Source: DASYTH01 sp035762905 (GTDB lineage Bacteria; Actinomycetota; Actinomycetes; Mycobacteriales; Pseudonocardiaceae). Taken from it: 64,000 nucleotides of DNA. A program made the position numbers and the translations under genes. Positions within the stretch are counted from its first letter, which is position 1, and the number at the start of each line of letters is the position of its first letter. Under the pieces are notes generated by a model. That model saw only the letters and a program-made list of their open reading frames with translations. It had not been told where the DNA came from and made no database searches. The DNA is taken from positions 124,001 through 188,000 of the forward strand of contig NZ_DASUCC010000095.1 in the NCBI RefSeq assembly GCF_035762905.1, read 5' to 3'. Below, piece by piece: positions 55,252-64,000 of this stretch.

Positions 55252-57018
55252 TCAGGTGCTCGACCGGGGGACGGTGATCGGATCCTCGATGAGCACCGGG
55301 GACAGCGCGGTGCCGTCCGGGCGCAGCCACGGGTCACTCGGCGCGCCCTCGGGGTGCACCGTCCAGCGCCGGCAGACGGTGGGCAGCTTCACCGGGTACA
55401 GGGTCAGCTCGCCGGTCGAGGAGATCCGCATGCGCAGGAAGCCCTTGTAGTCCTCGATGCTCTGGCCGGCGAAGGCCTCGTTGAGGTTGACGCAGCGAGT
55501 GCTGGCGATCAGCAGGTACACGGCGACCACCTCGGCGTCGACGAAGCCGATCACCACCGGCGTGCCGATCAGCACGATCGCGATCAACACCAGATCGGGC
55601 CCGACCCCGGCGGGCAGCACCGACTGGTCCAGCCAGCGGATCACCACGGCCCAGCCGAAGCTCAGGCCCAGATGCGAGGCCGCGTGCAGCACCCCGGCCC
55701 GGGTGTTCGTTCTGGCGCTCTTGGGCAGGTCGATCCTGGCGAAGGCGATCCCGCCGAGCACCAGGACCGCGGCCACCAGCAGCGCCGGCATCCAGGCGGC
55801 GAGGACCCGGAACGTGCCCGCGTCCGACCCGGCGAGGCCGAGCAGCACCGCGAGCGTCATCGCGGTCTGCGCGATGCCGGTCAGCAGCCAGAAACCCGGG
55901 TTGCGCCACGGCAACCGGAAGATGCCGCCGGCCAGCCGGCGCGACTGCGACTTCTCCGGGTAGCGGGTGGGCAGGGTGAACCGCGTGACCTCGGACGGCT
56001 CGCGCACCCGGGACTTGGGCGGCGGCAGCTCGAGCTCCTCGGGCAGCTTGTGCGTCGCCGACAGGTAGGCGCCGCCGAGCCCGCAGGTGATCCGCTGCCC
56101 GGTGCCGTCGACCTCGGCGTAGCGGGCGTAGTGGTGCCGGTCGCCGGACAGCATCACCCGGATCTCGGCGCCGCGCGGCCGGACGATCTCCCGGTTGAAG
56201 AACTCGATCGTGTCGTAGCCCTTGGTGTCCCCGCCCGACCCGGCCGCCACCCAGGACGGCGAGGAGGTGCACAGGATGACCGCGTCGCCCTCCCGCAGGT
56301 CCTGGGACACGGTGCGGAAGTACTCCAGCTGCGGCGAGTCCACGTAGTCGTTGAGCTGAGTGTCGATCGCCAGCAGCCACCACCGGCGCGGCAGCTGCAC
56401 GGCGAAGTAGCTGCGGGTCTGCTCGGTGCGCCAGCCGCCGAACGGCCGGCGCTGGGCGAACACCCGGAGGAACGCGGTCAGCCCGTCGTACCAGTCGTGG
56501 TTGCCCGGCAACGCGAACAGCGTCGGCGCCACCCCGTGCGGCACCGGCAGCGCCGCCCGGTACACGCCCTTGCTGCGGTCCTCGTAGTCCCTGGTGGATG
56601 CGAACGGGTACACCTGGTCGCCGCCCATCACCAGCAGCCGCCCGCGCGGCAGCTTCCCGGCGCCGGGCACCTCGAGCGTCTCGGCGGCCAGCAGCGAGGC
56701 GATCGAGAACGTGGCGTCGAACCCGTCGCCGAGGTCGGCCACATAGTCCAGCCACAGCTCGGATCCGCTGTCGTGCCGGTGGATCACCGCCGGCAGACCA
56801 CCCTGCAGTTCGCGCTTGTCCGCGAACGATCCGAAGATCGCGGCGAGCAGCGACTGGGCACCGGTCTTGACCAGCACCCCGGGCCGCAGCCAGCGCACCG
56901 CGCGCTGCCGGCGGAATCCGAGCTGCTCCTCGGTCAGGTCGGTGGGGCGGGGCCGGGCGACCGGCGCTTCCACGGGCGGGACCGGGTCGGTGATCGCCAC
57001 GGGTACGGGCCTCCTCAC
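55252..57018 (-). CDS. Calcineurin-like metallophosphoesterase with C-terminal membrane helices
   Basis: A 588-residue protein. The phosphoesterase domain (about 90-330) has DLGDGFDATFS, VMGGDQVYP, LFALPGNHDWYDGL and LSGDRHHYARY, the five metal-binding blocks. Residues 375-505 hold about five hydrophobic helices and the last 80 are soluble. Substrate unknown. It starts an accessory segment between ruvC and yebC. It is divergent from the cupin gene below. Confidence 0.85.
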   Translation of the reverse strand: MRRPVPVAITDPVPPVEAPVARPRPTDLTEEQLGFRRQRAVRWLRPGVLVKTGAQSLLAAIFGSFADKRELQGGLPAVIHRHDSGSELWLDYVADLGDGFDATFSIASLLAAETLEVPGAGKLPRGRLLVMGGDQVYPFASTRDYEDRSKGVYRAALPVPHGVAPTLFALPGNHDWYDGLTAFLRVFAQRRPFGGWRTEQTRSYFAVQLPRRWWLLAIDTQLNDYVDSPQLEYFRTVSQDLREGDAVILCTSSPSWVAAGSGGDTKGYDTIEFFNREIVRPRGAEIRVMLSGDRHHYARYAEVDGTGQRITCGLGGAYLSATHKLPEELELPPPKSRVREPSEVTRFTLPTRYPEKSQSRRLAGGIFRLPWRNPGFWLLTGIAQTAMTLAVLLGLAGSDAGTFRVLAAWMPALLVAAVLVLGGIAFARIDLPKSARTNTRAGVLHAASHLGLSFGWAVVIRWLDQSVLPAGVGPDLVLIAIVLIGTPVVIGFVDAEVVAVYLLIASTRCVNLNEAFAGQSIEDYKGFLRMRISSTGELTLYPVKLPTVCRRWTVHPEGAPSDPWLRPDGTALSPVLIEDPITVPRSST

Positions 57019-57084
57019 GGGCAGCGACGGCCTTCGATATTAATCACGTGATCGCACCAGGTAAGCGTTGCGTAACCTGCCGAC

Positions 57085-57537
57085 GTGCCAGATCTGCCGA
57101 ATCCGACACAGATCGTGACCGAGCTGGGTCTCCGCGAGCTGCCCACCGAGGGCGGGCGGTGGAGCCAGAGCTGGCGCGGCGCGGAATGCTCGGCGATCTA
57201 CTACCTGCTGGCGGCGCCGGAGTTCTCCGCGCTGCACCGGTTGGACCGGTTGGAGATCTACAGCTATCACGCGGGCGCGCCGGCCCGGCTGCTGCTGCTC
57301 GACGGCGACCGGGTCAGCGAACCGGTGCTCGGACCCGATGTCGGCGCCGGGCAGCGACCGCAGGTGGTCGTACCGCCGGGCGTGTGGCAGGGCTCGGTGA
57401 GCCTGGGTGCGTGGACGCTGATGGGCACCGTCGTGGTTCCGCCGTACACCGACGACTGCGTCGAGTTCGCCGGAGTGGAGCCGTTGTGCACGCGGTATCC
57501 GGCGCACGCGGACCGGATCCGCGCGTTGTGCCGTTGA
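57085..57537 (+). CDS. Cupin, DUF985 family
   Basis: A 150-residue cupin of the DUF985 family (EGGRWSQSWRGAECSAIYYLL, IYSYHAGAPARLLLL, VVVPPGVWQGSVSLGAWTLM, GTVVVPPY). The fold usually holds sugar-like or small ligands and a metal; the family's function is unknown. Only gene on the plus strand in this accessory block. Start GTG. Confidence 0.85.
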   Translation: MPDLPNPTQIVTELGLRELPTEGGRWSQSWRGAECSAIYYLLAAPEFSALHRLDRLEIYSYHAGAPARLLLLDGDRVSEPVLGPDVGAGQRPQVVVPPGVWQGSVSLGAWTLMGTVVVPPYTDDCVEFAGVEPLCTRYPAHADRIRALCR

Positions 57538-57541
57538 CCGG

Positions 57542-58984
57542 TTATCGGTAAACGGCGACGGCTTCCAGCTCGTCACCGAAGAAGGCGCGCAGCGGGTCGC
57601 GGTGCGCCACCTCGCTGGTCCAGTCGTTGTCGATGTTCTCCGCGACGTGGTGCTCGGCGAGGAGTCGCCCCTGCCGGTAGTGCCGCACCACCGGGTGCAG
57701 CGCCGCGTCGGCGGTGTACTCCAGGGTCACGGTGAAGAAGTTCTCCCGGCTGGCCACCCGGCCCTCGTGCACGTAATCGACCGGCAGTTCCTCGTAGTAG
57801 GCCACCTCGGCGCCCTCAAGCACCACCAGGTCGCACAGCCGGCCGAACTGCTGCCACAGCGCGGAGGTCCGGTTCGCCCGGCAGAGCACCGCGACCGCCA
57901 GCGCCTCCGGGTCCGCCGGCAGTCCCCTCGGCGGCCAGGGAACGTCGTGGTAGCGCTGCTCCATGATCCGGTGCAGGGCCTTGACGCAGTACCGGAAACC
58001 GTGGATGAAGCCGGTTGTGGACCGCTTGAAGTCGCGCACCTGCATGAGGCTGCCGGCGAAGTAGAGGTCGGGCACGTTCACCGACTCCCACTCCGAGGTG
58101 AGCGCCGGGAACCGATCGTCGATCACCAGTTCCGGCCGGCAGTCCTCGGCGAAGATCGAGTTGTCGAACCGGAAGCCGGTGCAGACGATCACCCGGTCGT
58201 ACGGGATGCGCTGGGCGCCCTTGTCGCACCGGGACAGGCTGACCGTGACCAGGTAGCCGTCGTCGGCCCGGTCGATCCGGCGGATATGCCCCTCCAGCAA
58301 GGCTTCGCGCAGGTGCCCGATGTGGTGGCTGCGCCAGGTCATGCCGACCGAGCTCGGTCCGGCGAGGTGGATCACCGCCGCGGTCTCGACCAGGTTCTCG
58401 GCGGTCTCGAACGCGGAGTTGCCCCGGCCGACGATGAGCACCCGCTGATCGAGAAAGTCCCGCGGGTTCACCGTGACCGTGCCGTACAGCTCGGCCGTCT
58501 CGATCCCGGGAATGTCCGGCACGTACGGCTTCGACGGGCCGGTGGCGACGATCAGCAACGGCGCCTCGTACTCCGAGCCGTGCTGATCGACGACGTGGAA
58601 ATACTCCTCTCGGGTTACCCGGATCACCCGGCAGCCGTAATGGATATTGAGACCGAGCGCCTCGGCGAAGTCGCTGAGGTAACGCACCATCGTGTCGGCG
58701 TCCGGAAAATAGCGCTCGGTGTAGCGGGTGAACAGCAGGCGTTCCCGGTCGGAAAGCAACGAGTTCCAGTCCATCCGGAGGTTGAGCTCCGGGTCACTGG
58801 AGCCGGTGTGCTGTTTGTTGATCGAGAGCAGCTGACGGTGTCGGGGGAAGGTGCGGAAGAAGGTCCCGGCGGTGGGTCCGGCCTCGAGGATCAGATAGTC
58901 CCGCCCGGCGCGCTCGAGAAAGTACCCGAGTTGTAAGCCGGCCGGACCAGCGCCGATGACGAGGTAGTCGGTTCTCGTGACCAT
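57542..58984 (-). CDS. FAD-dependent oxidoreductase, FOXRED2-like
   Basis: A 480-residue flavoprotein. The FAD Rossmann motif VIGAGPAGLQLGYFLE is at residues 9-24, a second NAD(P) motif LIVGRGNSAFETAENL around 184-199 and IVATGPS near 146. The segments HRQLLSINKQHTG and LNLRMDWNSLLSD are characteristic of the FOXRED2/ERFAD family, best known from the animal endoplasmic reticulum. There is no signal peptide. A bacterial substrate is not known; hydroxylation like other class B monooxygenases is a possibility. It ends 5 bases from the convergent cupin gene. Confidence 0.85.
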   Translation of the reverse strand: MVTRTDYLVIGAGPAGLQLGYFLERAGRDYLILEAGPTAGTFFRTFPRHRQLLSINKQHTGSSDPELNLRMDWNSLLSDRERLLFTRYTERYFPDADTMVRYLSDFAEALGLNIHYGCRVIRVTREEYFHVVDQHGSEYEAPLLIVATGPSKPYVPDIPGIETAELYGTVTVNPRDFLDQRVLIVGRGNSAFETAENLVETAAVIHLAGPSSVGMTWRSHHIGHLREALLEGHIRRIDRADDGYLVTVSLSRCDKGAQRIPYDRVIVCTGFRFDNSIFAEDCRPELVIDDRFPALTSEWESVNVPDLYFAGSLMQVRDFKRSTTGFIHGFRYCVKALHRIMEQRYHDVPWPPRGLPADPEALAVAVLCRANRTSALWQQFGRLCDLVVLEGAEVAYYEELPVDYVHEGRVASRENFFTVTLEYTADAALHPVVRHYRQGRLLAEHHVAENIDNDWTSEVAHRDPLRAFFGDELEAVAVYR

Positions 58985-59086
58985 GAGCCGCCTCCCAGTC
59001 CGACAAGCTCACCCCTGCGCATTTACGACGGCGGACCGGAAACGGTTCAGGCACGGGCAAAATGCTTTAGCAAAGTTTGGACCAGG

Positions 59087-59596
59087 CTAAGGCCCGTCGA
59101 CCCCGGGAATCCAGCTTTCCGGCGTCCCGCTCTGGGTGAGTACCGGTTGGTGGTCGGCGAACCCGGCCGGCGCGTCGGCCTCCCACGGCCATTTCCCTTG
59201 GGGGGTGGCGACGATGAGTTGTACCGCCGGGAAGTCGCCGTTCGGATACATCAGCAGCGCGCTGCCGAAGAACTCCGGGTAGTGGCCGCGGGTGACCCGT
59301 TCGAACACCACCGGCGCGTTGTCGAAGAAGTCGTGGTACGGCTTGCCGAGCGCGAACCGCTCCCCCTCCCGGGCCCGGCGCAGGTACGTGTTCAGCAGCA
59401 TCCGCCCCATGCCCTCGGGCAGCCCGATGATCACCGCCTCCGGCACCCCGAAGCCGCGCCATGCCCCGACCGAGAACACGTACCCGGCCCCGAACTCGTC
59501 CGCCCCCACCTCAACGGTCGCGAACCCGTGCTGCTCGGCCTGCCCCTCCAGCCACCGCCGCAGGGCTTCCTGCTCTTCGGGCAGTTCCTCCGCCAC
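59087..59596 (-). CDS. DUF4262 protein
   Basis: A 169-residue protein with GYVFSVGAWRGFGVPEAVII, GLPEGMGRMLLNTYLRRA and YPEFFGSALLMY, the DUF4262 pattern. Function unknown. GTG 59596 is just after the yebC stop (3 bases), so it is likely on the yebC transcript. The 100 bases between it and the flavoprotein gene upstream have no gene and a small TGCT/AGCA hairpin. Confidence 0.8.
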   Translation of the reverse strand: MAEELPEEQEALRRWLEGQAEQHGFATVEVGADEFGAGYVFSVGAWRGFGVPEAVIIGLPEGMGRMLLNTYLRRAREGERFALGKPYHDFFDNAPVVFERVTRGHYPEFFGSALLMYPNGDFPAVQLIVATPQGKWPWEADAPAGFADHQPVLTQSGTPESWIPGVDGP

Positions 59597-59599
59597 TGG

Positions 59600-60349
<750 letters not shown>

Positions 60350-60364
60350 CTCTCCTCCGTAACC

Positions 60365-60982
60365 TCACGCGGCAGCGCGGACCATATCCACGAAGAGGCG
60401 GTGCACCCGGATGTCACCGGTCAGCTCCGGATGGAACGCCGTGGCGAGCGTGGCCCCCTGCCGAACGGCAACGATCCTACCGGCGGCCGGACCGGCGCCC
60501 GGCACGTCCGGCACCGTGCCGAGGACCTCCACCTCGGACGACGCCGATTCGACCCATGGGGCCCGGATGAACACCGCCCGGACCGGCCCGCCGGCCACGC
60601 CGGTCAGCTCAAGGTCCTCCTCGAACGAGTCGACCTGCCGGCCGAAGGCGTTGCGCCGGACGGTGATGTCCAGCCCGCCGAGCTGGTGCTGGTCCGGCCG
60701 GCCGCCAAGCACGGTCGTGGCCAGCAGAATCATCCCGGCACACGAGCCGTACACGGGCAGCCCGTCGGCGATCCGTTTGCGCACCGGCTCGAGCAGCTCG
60801 AACGTGTCCAGCAGCCGCGAGATCGTCGTCGACTCGCCGCCCGGGATCACCAGTCCGTCCACATCGGACAGCTCGCTCTCCCTGCGGACCGCGACGAACT
60901 CGGCGCCGCTGGCCCGCACGGCGTGCGCGTGCTCACGCACGTCGCCCTGCAGGGCAAGCACTCCGACCAGTGGTCGAGCCAC
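60365..60982 (-). CDS. pdxT: Pyridoxal 5'-phosphate synthase glutaminase subunit
   Basis: Gives ammonia from glutamine to PdxS for vitamin B6 synthesis. The 205-residue protein has LVGVLALQGDVREHAHAVR, LVIPGGESTTISRLL, VYGSCAGMILLA with the nucleophile Cys and AFHPELTGD with His-x-Glu. GTG 60982 has GGAGGTGG upstream. The adjacent azlD gene is 29 bases before. Confidence 0.96.
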   Translation of the reverse strand: MARPLVGVLALQGDVREHAHAVRASGAEFVAVRRESELSDVDGLVIPGGESTTISRLLDTFELLEPVRKRIADGLPVYGSCAGMILLATTVLGGRPDQHQLGGLDITVRRNAFGRQVDSFEEDLELTGVAGGPVRAVFIRAPWVESASSEVEVLGTVPDVPGAGPAAGRIVAVRQGATLATAFHPELTGDIRVHRLFVDMVRAAA

Positions 60983-61011
60983 CGTTCCACCTCCGGTATC
61001 CAGCGTAAACG

Positions 61012-61320
61012 TCACGGGACGCCGAGCAGTCGCAGCCCGGCGGTGACCCCGGCGGCGACCAGGACCACGACGATGAACGGCGCCCGCCGCCAGGCCAGCA
61101 CCCCGCCGGCGAGCACTCCGGCCGGCAGCGCGAAGCCGGCGAAGCGCTGCCCGTCCATCAGGGCGGCGGTGGCGATCAGCGCGAACAGCAGCACGACCGC
61201 GGCGGTGGACAGCAGCCGCCGGATCCGGTCCGGCACCTCGAACCGGTCCCGCAGCAGCGGCCCGGCCACCCGGAACGCGTAGGTGCCGGCGGCCAGTACC
61301 AGCACGGCGACGATGTTCAT
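61012..61320 (-). CDS. azlD: Branched-chain amino acid exporter subunit AzlD
   Basis: Small partner of AzlC. The 102-residue protein has three to four hydrophobic segments and TYAFRVAGPLLRDRFEVPDR, the AzlD pattern. Its ATG overlaps the azlC stop by four bases. The substrate of this pair is not fixed; related pairs export valine, azaleucine or methionine. Confidence 0.88.
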   Translation of the reverse strand: MNIVAVLVLAAGTYAFRVAGPLLRDRFEVPDRIRRLLSTAAVVLLFALIATAALMDGQRFAGFALPAGVLAGGVLAWRRAPFIVVVLVAAGVTAGLRLLGVP

Positions 61321-61988
61321 GCCAGCACCGCCCGCCTGCGCGGCACCGCCACCAGGCCGGCCAGGGCCAGCAGCACCGGCACTCCTGGCGGCAGGAACGG
61401 GCTCGCGGCCAGCGCGATCGCGCCGCCGAGCAGGGCCGGCCGCCGGGTGGCCGGGTCGCGCAGGCCGGGCAGCACCAGGGCGAGCAGGGCCGCCGGGAAC
61501 GCCGCGTCCAGCCCGAAGGCCGCCGGGTCGCCGATCGCCGAGCCGACCAGGACGCCGGCCACGGTGCCAAGGTTCCAGGCGGTGAACAGGGCCACCCCGC
61601 AGGTCCAGTAGGCCGTCCGGGCGCGCGCCGGGTCGCGCTGGGCCAGGGCGAACGCGACCGACTCGTCGGTCATCAGATGGCTGCCGAGCAGCCGGCCCCT
61701 GCCGATGGTCCCCCCGATGGCCAGCCCGAACGGCAGGTGCCGGGCGTTGAGCACCAGACCACCGAGCACCGCGGCCAGCGGGGCGCCGCCGGCCGCGATC
61801 ACGCCGACCGCCAGGAACTGCGAACCGCCCGCGAACACCAGCACGGACAGCAGCACCGGCTGCCAGGCGGGCAGGCCGGCCGACACCGCGATGGCGCCGA
61901 ACGACATGCCGACCGCGGCCACCGCCGCGGCGACGGCAAGCACGTCCCGGACCAGGCTCCGATCCAGGGTTCGCCATAACGAACGCAT
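61317..61988 (-). CDS. azlC: Branched-chain amino acid exporter subunit AzlC
   Basis: A 223-residue protein with about six membrane helices and the AzlC motif FGAIAVSAGLPAWQPVLLSV, GGSQFLAVGVIAAGG and NARHLPFGLA. It is divergent from the XRE-cupin gene, the usual local regulator arrangement. It separates pdxS from pdxT. Confidence 0.92.
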   Translation of the reverse strand: MRSLWRTLDRSLVRDVLAVAAAVAAVGMSFGAIAVSAGLPAWQPVLLSVLVFAGGSQFLAVGVIAAGGAPLAAVLGGLVLNARHLPFGLAIGGTIGRGRLLGSHLMTDESVAFALAQRDPARARTAYWTCGVALFTAWNLGTVAGVLVGSAIGDPAAFGLDAAFPAALLALVLPGLRDPATRRPALLGGAIALAASPFLPPGVPVLLALAGLVAVPRRRAVLA

Positions 61989-61994
61989 GACTCC

Positions 61995-62020
61995 TACAAT
62001 GAACGCACGCCCTGGCGTTC
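61995..62020 (+). promoter_or_regulatory. Promoter -10 and inverted-repeat operator in the azlC/XRE-cupin gap
   Basis: TACAAT at 61995-62000 is a good -10 on the plus strand. It is directly followed by GAACGC (62001-62006) and GCGTTC (62015-62020), an 8-base-spaced inverted repeat. GAACGC also occurs at 61981. The repeat covers the expected transcription start, so repression of the regulator by itself, and perhaps of azlCD, is likely. Confidence 0.6.
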
Positions 62021-62034
62021 GTCAAGGCGAACGG

Positions 62035-62628
62035 ATGGACTTCTCTACCGAACGCGAGGCGTCGATGACCGAGCCGCAGCGGGGTGCCCCGCTCGACGTG
62101 ATCGCCCACGCCTTGCGCCGCGAGCGGACCCGGGTCGGACTGTCGCTGTCCGAGGTGGCCAAGCGCGCCGGCATCGCCAAGTCGACGCTGTCCCAGCTCG
62201 AGTCCGGCGCCGGCAACCCGAGCGTGGAGACGCTCTGGGCGCTGTCCGTCGCGCTCGACGTGCCGTTCAGCCGGCTGGTCGACCCGCCCCGGCCGCGGGT
62301 CCAGGTGATCCGCGCCGGCGAGGGCCCGGCCGTGTACTCCGAGCGGGCCAGCTACGTGGCCACCCTGCTGGCCTCCTGCCCGCCCAACGCCCGCCGTGAC
62401 CTCTACCTGATCACCGCGGAACCCGGCCAGGCCAAGACGTCCGAACCGCACATGCCCGGGGTGGTCGAGCACGTGGTGCTCGCCGCCGGGCGGGCCCTCG
62501 TCGGCCTCGCCGAGGATCCGGTCGAGCTGGCCCCCGGCGACTACGTCGCCTATCCCGGAGACCTCGCGCACGTGTTCCAGGCCCTCGAGCCGGGCACGGC
62601 GGCCGTGATGATCTCCGAGCACGTGTAG
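62035..62628 (+). CDS. XRE-family regulator with C-terminal cupin domain
   Basis: A 197-residue regulator. The helix-turn-helix is at residues 24-80 (LRRERTRVGLSLSEVAKRAG, IAKSTLSQLESGAGNPSVET) and a cupin (115-197: SEPHMPGVVEHVVLAAGRAL, APGDYVAYPGDLAHVFQALE) probably senses a small molecule. Start ATG 62035 is used; ATG 62065 is equally possible. It is divergent from azlCD, its likely target, and ends 5 bases from the convergent pdxS stop. Confidence 0.88.
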   Translation: MDFSTEREASMTEPQRGAPLDVIAHALRRERTRVGLSLSEVAKRAGIAKSTLSQLESGAGNPSVETLWALSVALDVPFSRLVDPPRPRVQVIRAGEGPAVYSERASYVATLLASCPPNARRDLYLITAEPGQAKTSEPHMPGVVEHVVLAAGRALVGLAEDPVELAPGDYVAYPGDLAHVFQALEPGTAAVMISEHV

Positions 62629-62633
62629 GAGAA

Positions 62634-63539
62634 CTACCAGCCGCGGTCGGCCAGCCGGTGCGGCTGCGGGATGTCGTCCACGTTGATCCCCACCATGGCC
62701 TCGCCAAGACCGCGGGACACCTTGGCGATCACGTCCGGGTCGTCGAAGAACGTGGTGGCCTTGACGATCGCCTCGGCACGCCGCGCCGGGTCGCCGGACT
62801 TGAAGATGCCGGAACCGACGAACACGCCCTCGGCACCGAGCTGCATCATCATCGCCGCGTCGGCCGGCGTGGCGATCCCGCCCGCGGTGAACAGCACCAC
62901 CGGCAGCTTGCCGAGGGTGGCCACCTCGCGGACCAGTTCGTAGGGCGCCTGCAGTTCCTTGGCCGCAACGAAGAGCTCGTCCTCCGGCAGCGAGGTGAGC
63001 CGGCGGATCTCCGCGCGGATCTGCCGCATGTGCGTGGTCGCGTTGGACACGTCGCCGGTGCCCGCCTCGCCCTTGGACCGGATCATGGCCGCGCCCTCGG
63101 TGATCCGTCGCAGCGCCTCGCCGAGATTGGTCGCACCGCACACGAACGGCACGGTGAACTGCCACTTGTCGATGTGGTTGGCGTAGTCGGCCGGGGTGAG
63201 CACCTCGGACTCGTCGACGTAGTCCACACCGAGCGCCTGCAACACCTGCGCCTCGACGAAGTGCCCGATGCGCGCCTTGGCCATCACCGGGATGGACACC
63301 GTGCTGATGATCGCCTCGATCAGGTCCGGGTCGCTCATCCGCGCGACGCCGCCCTGGGCCCGGATGTCGGCCGGCACCCGCTCGAGCGCCATCACCGCCA
63401 CCGCCCCGGCGTCCTCGGCGATCTTGGCCTGCTCGGCGGTGACCACGTCCATGATCACGCCGCCCTTGAGCATCTCCGCCATGCCGCGCTTGACCCGCGC
63501 GGTGCCGGTCTGGGCGGCGGTTGACTGAACGTCAGACAC
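62634..63539 (-). CDS. pdxS: Pyridoxal 5'-phosphate synthase lyase subunit
   Basis: Makes PLP from ribose 5-phosphate, glyceraldehyde 3-phosphate and ammonia. The 301-residue TIM-barrel protein has KGGVIMDVVTAEQAKIAEDA, VMALERVPADIRAQGGVARM, IPVMAKARIGHFVEAQ and GVFVGSGIFKSGDP. It is normally next to pdxT; here azlCD and the cupin regulator sit between. The 256 bases up to the EF-G-like gene hold both promoters, none of which I can assign. Confidence 0.97.
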   Translation of the reverse strand: MSDVQSTAAQTGTARVKRGMAEMLKGGVIMDVVTAEQAKIAEDAGAVAVMALERVPADIRAQGGVARMSDPDLIEAIISTVSIPVMAKARIGHFVEAQVLQALGVDYVDESEVLTPADYANHIDKWQFTVPFVCGATNLGEALRRITEGAAMIRSKGEAGTGDVSNATTHMRQIRAEIRRLTSLPEDELFVAAKELQAPYELVREVATLGKLPVVLFTAGGIATPADAAMMMQLGAEGVFVGSGIFKSGDPARRAEAIVKATTFFDDPDVIAKVSRGLGEAMVGINVDDIPQPHRLADRGW

Positions 63540-63795
63540 TTTGACCTTCCGATTCTCTTGCCCGTGAAACTTCTCTGACCTGATGTTACGGCGGACGTGG
63601 ACCGGTCAACCGGGCCAATCCCGGGCGTTCTCACCAGGCCACTCTCCAGTGCGTCCCGAGTACCTGTCCGATTGCTACGAGTGAGTGGTGAACGCAGGGA
63701 GGACTTGTCCTGAACGGGCGTACGGTGTGGGATCGACCACATCGTTTTCTCCGGGGTCCCCAGACAGCGCGGTCTCGTTCGGGAGGTTGAGAGGT

Positions 63796-64000
63796 ATGGC
63801 TGCAAAAAGTACCGACAACGGTGACGGCGGAGCTGCGGTCGCTGTAGACGACCCCGCCAAGGTGCGAAACATCGTTCTGGTCGGCCCGTCCGGGTCGGGC
63901 AAGACCACGTTGACCGAGGCGCTTCTCACCGCGGCGGGAGTGATCTCCCGGGCCGGCTCCGTCACCGACGGAACCACCGTCTGCGACCACGACCCCGCCG
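63796..64000 (+). CDS. EF-G-like GTPase (EF-G2/FusA2), N-terminal fragment
   Basis: Only the first 68 codons lie inside the window. MAAKSTDNGDGGAAVAVDD is followed by VRNIVLVGPSGSGKTTLTEA, a P-loop, and LLTAAGVISRAGSVTDGTTV, as in the Rv0120c-type EF-G-like proteins rather than true EF-G (which has GHVDHGKTT or AHIDAGKTT). ATG 63796 has GAGGT just before it. Domains after the P-loop cannot be seen. Confidence 0.85.
   Translation, partial: MAAKSTDNGDGGAAVAVDDPAKVRNIVLVGPSGSGKTTLTEALLTAAGVISRAGSVTDGTTVCDHDPA

Noticed and set aside
61012..63165. A 717-residue minus-strand frame running through azlD, azlC and the cupin gene
   Set aside because: Only the azlD part is real; the remainder is a shadow of pdxS and azlC or antisense to the regulator.

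Overview
This 64 kb window is chromosomal DNA of a high-GC actinobacterium. Nearly every gene has its best match in sequence pattern and order to Pseudonocardiales, Mycobacteriales or Streptomyces core genes. Markers include BldD, mihF (mycobacterial-type integration host factor), DUF397/DUF5753 regulator pairs, a PGKGP-type EF-P and an Rv2578c-like radical SAM protein. A sporulating, filamentous Pseudonocardiales-like host is my inference from BldD and the DUF397 pairs; it is not proven. Most genes are on the minus strand. There are no rRNA or tRNA genes, CRISPR arrays, prophage genes or insertion sequences that I could see.

Layout. 1-5447: tail of a housekeeping block (priA fragment, DUF5313-like membrane gene, metK, coaBC, rpoZ, gmk, mihF, pyrF). 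4644-12790: a tightly overlapping pyrimidine operon pyrR-pyrB-pyrC-carA-carB-pyrF with a PyrR-binding leader. 13051: divergent bldD with two BldD-box matches. 13597-14703: a DUF397/XRE regulator pair. 14771-22799: nusB, efp, pepQ and the shikimate genes aroQ, aroB, aroK and aroC, with a winged-helix AlkZ-like gene and a GNAT gene embedded. 22812-31761: prepilin peptidase, an aroE-GrpB gene fusion, mltG, ruvX, alaS, two small membrane genes and rarA. 31793-39320: kinase-like protein, DUF389 protein, aspS, then a regulator-rich accessory block.

39450-46207: an intein-containing radical SAM gene under a perfect SOS box, idi, a YibE/F protein, small membrane genes, a metallo-hydrolase and a membrane-anchored cyclophilin. 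46230-55138: the conserved relA-apt-secF-secD-yajC-ruvB-ruvA-ruvC block (stringent response, purine salvage, Sec accessory subunits, Holliday junction processing), with an SOS-box-like site before ruvC. 55252-59596: an accessory insertion (metallophosphoesterase, DUF985 cupin, FOXRED2-like flavoprotein, DUF4262). 59600-63539: yebC, pdxT and pdxS, the last two separated by azlCD and a divergent XRE-cupin regulator. 63796-64000: start of an EF-G-like gene.

The order metK..pyr..bldD-nusB-efp-aro..alaS..relA-apt-sec-ruv-yebC-pdx matches the contiguous Streptomyces arrangement, whereas Mycobacterium tuberculosis splits it into two regions. It is therefore probably an ancestral supercluster. The most unusual items are the AroE-GrpB fusion, the SOS-controlled radical SAM gene whose intein interrupts the iron-sulfur cluster motif and has a decayed homing endonuclease, and several readable regulatory sites (PyrR leader, paired BldD boxes, palindromic operators, dispersed hairpin repeats).
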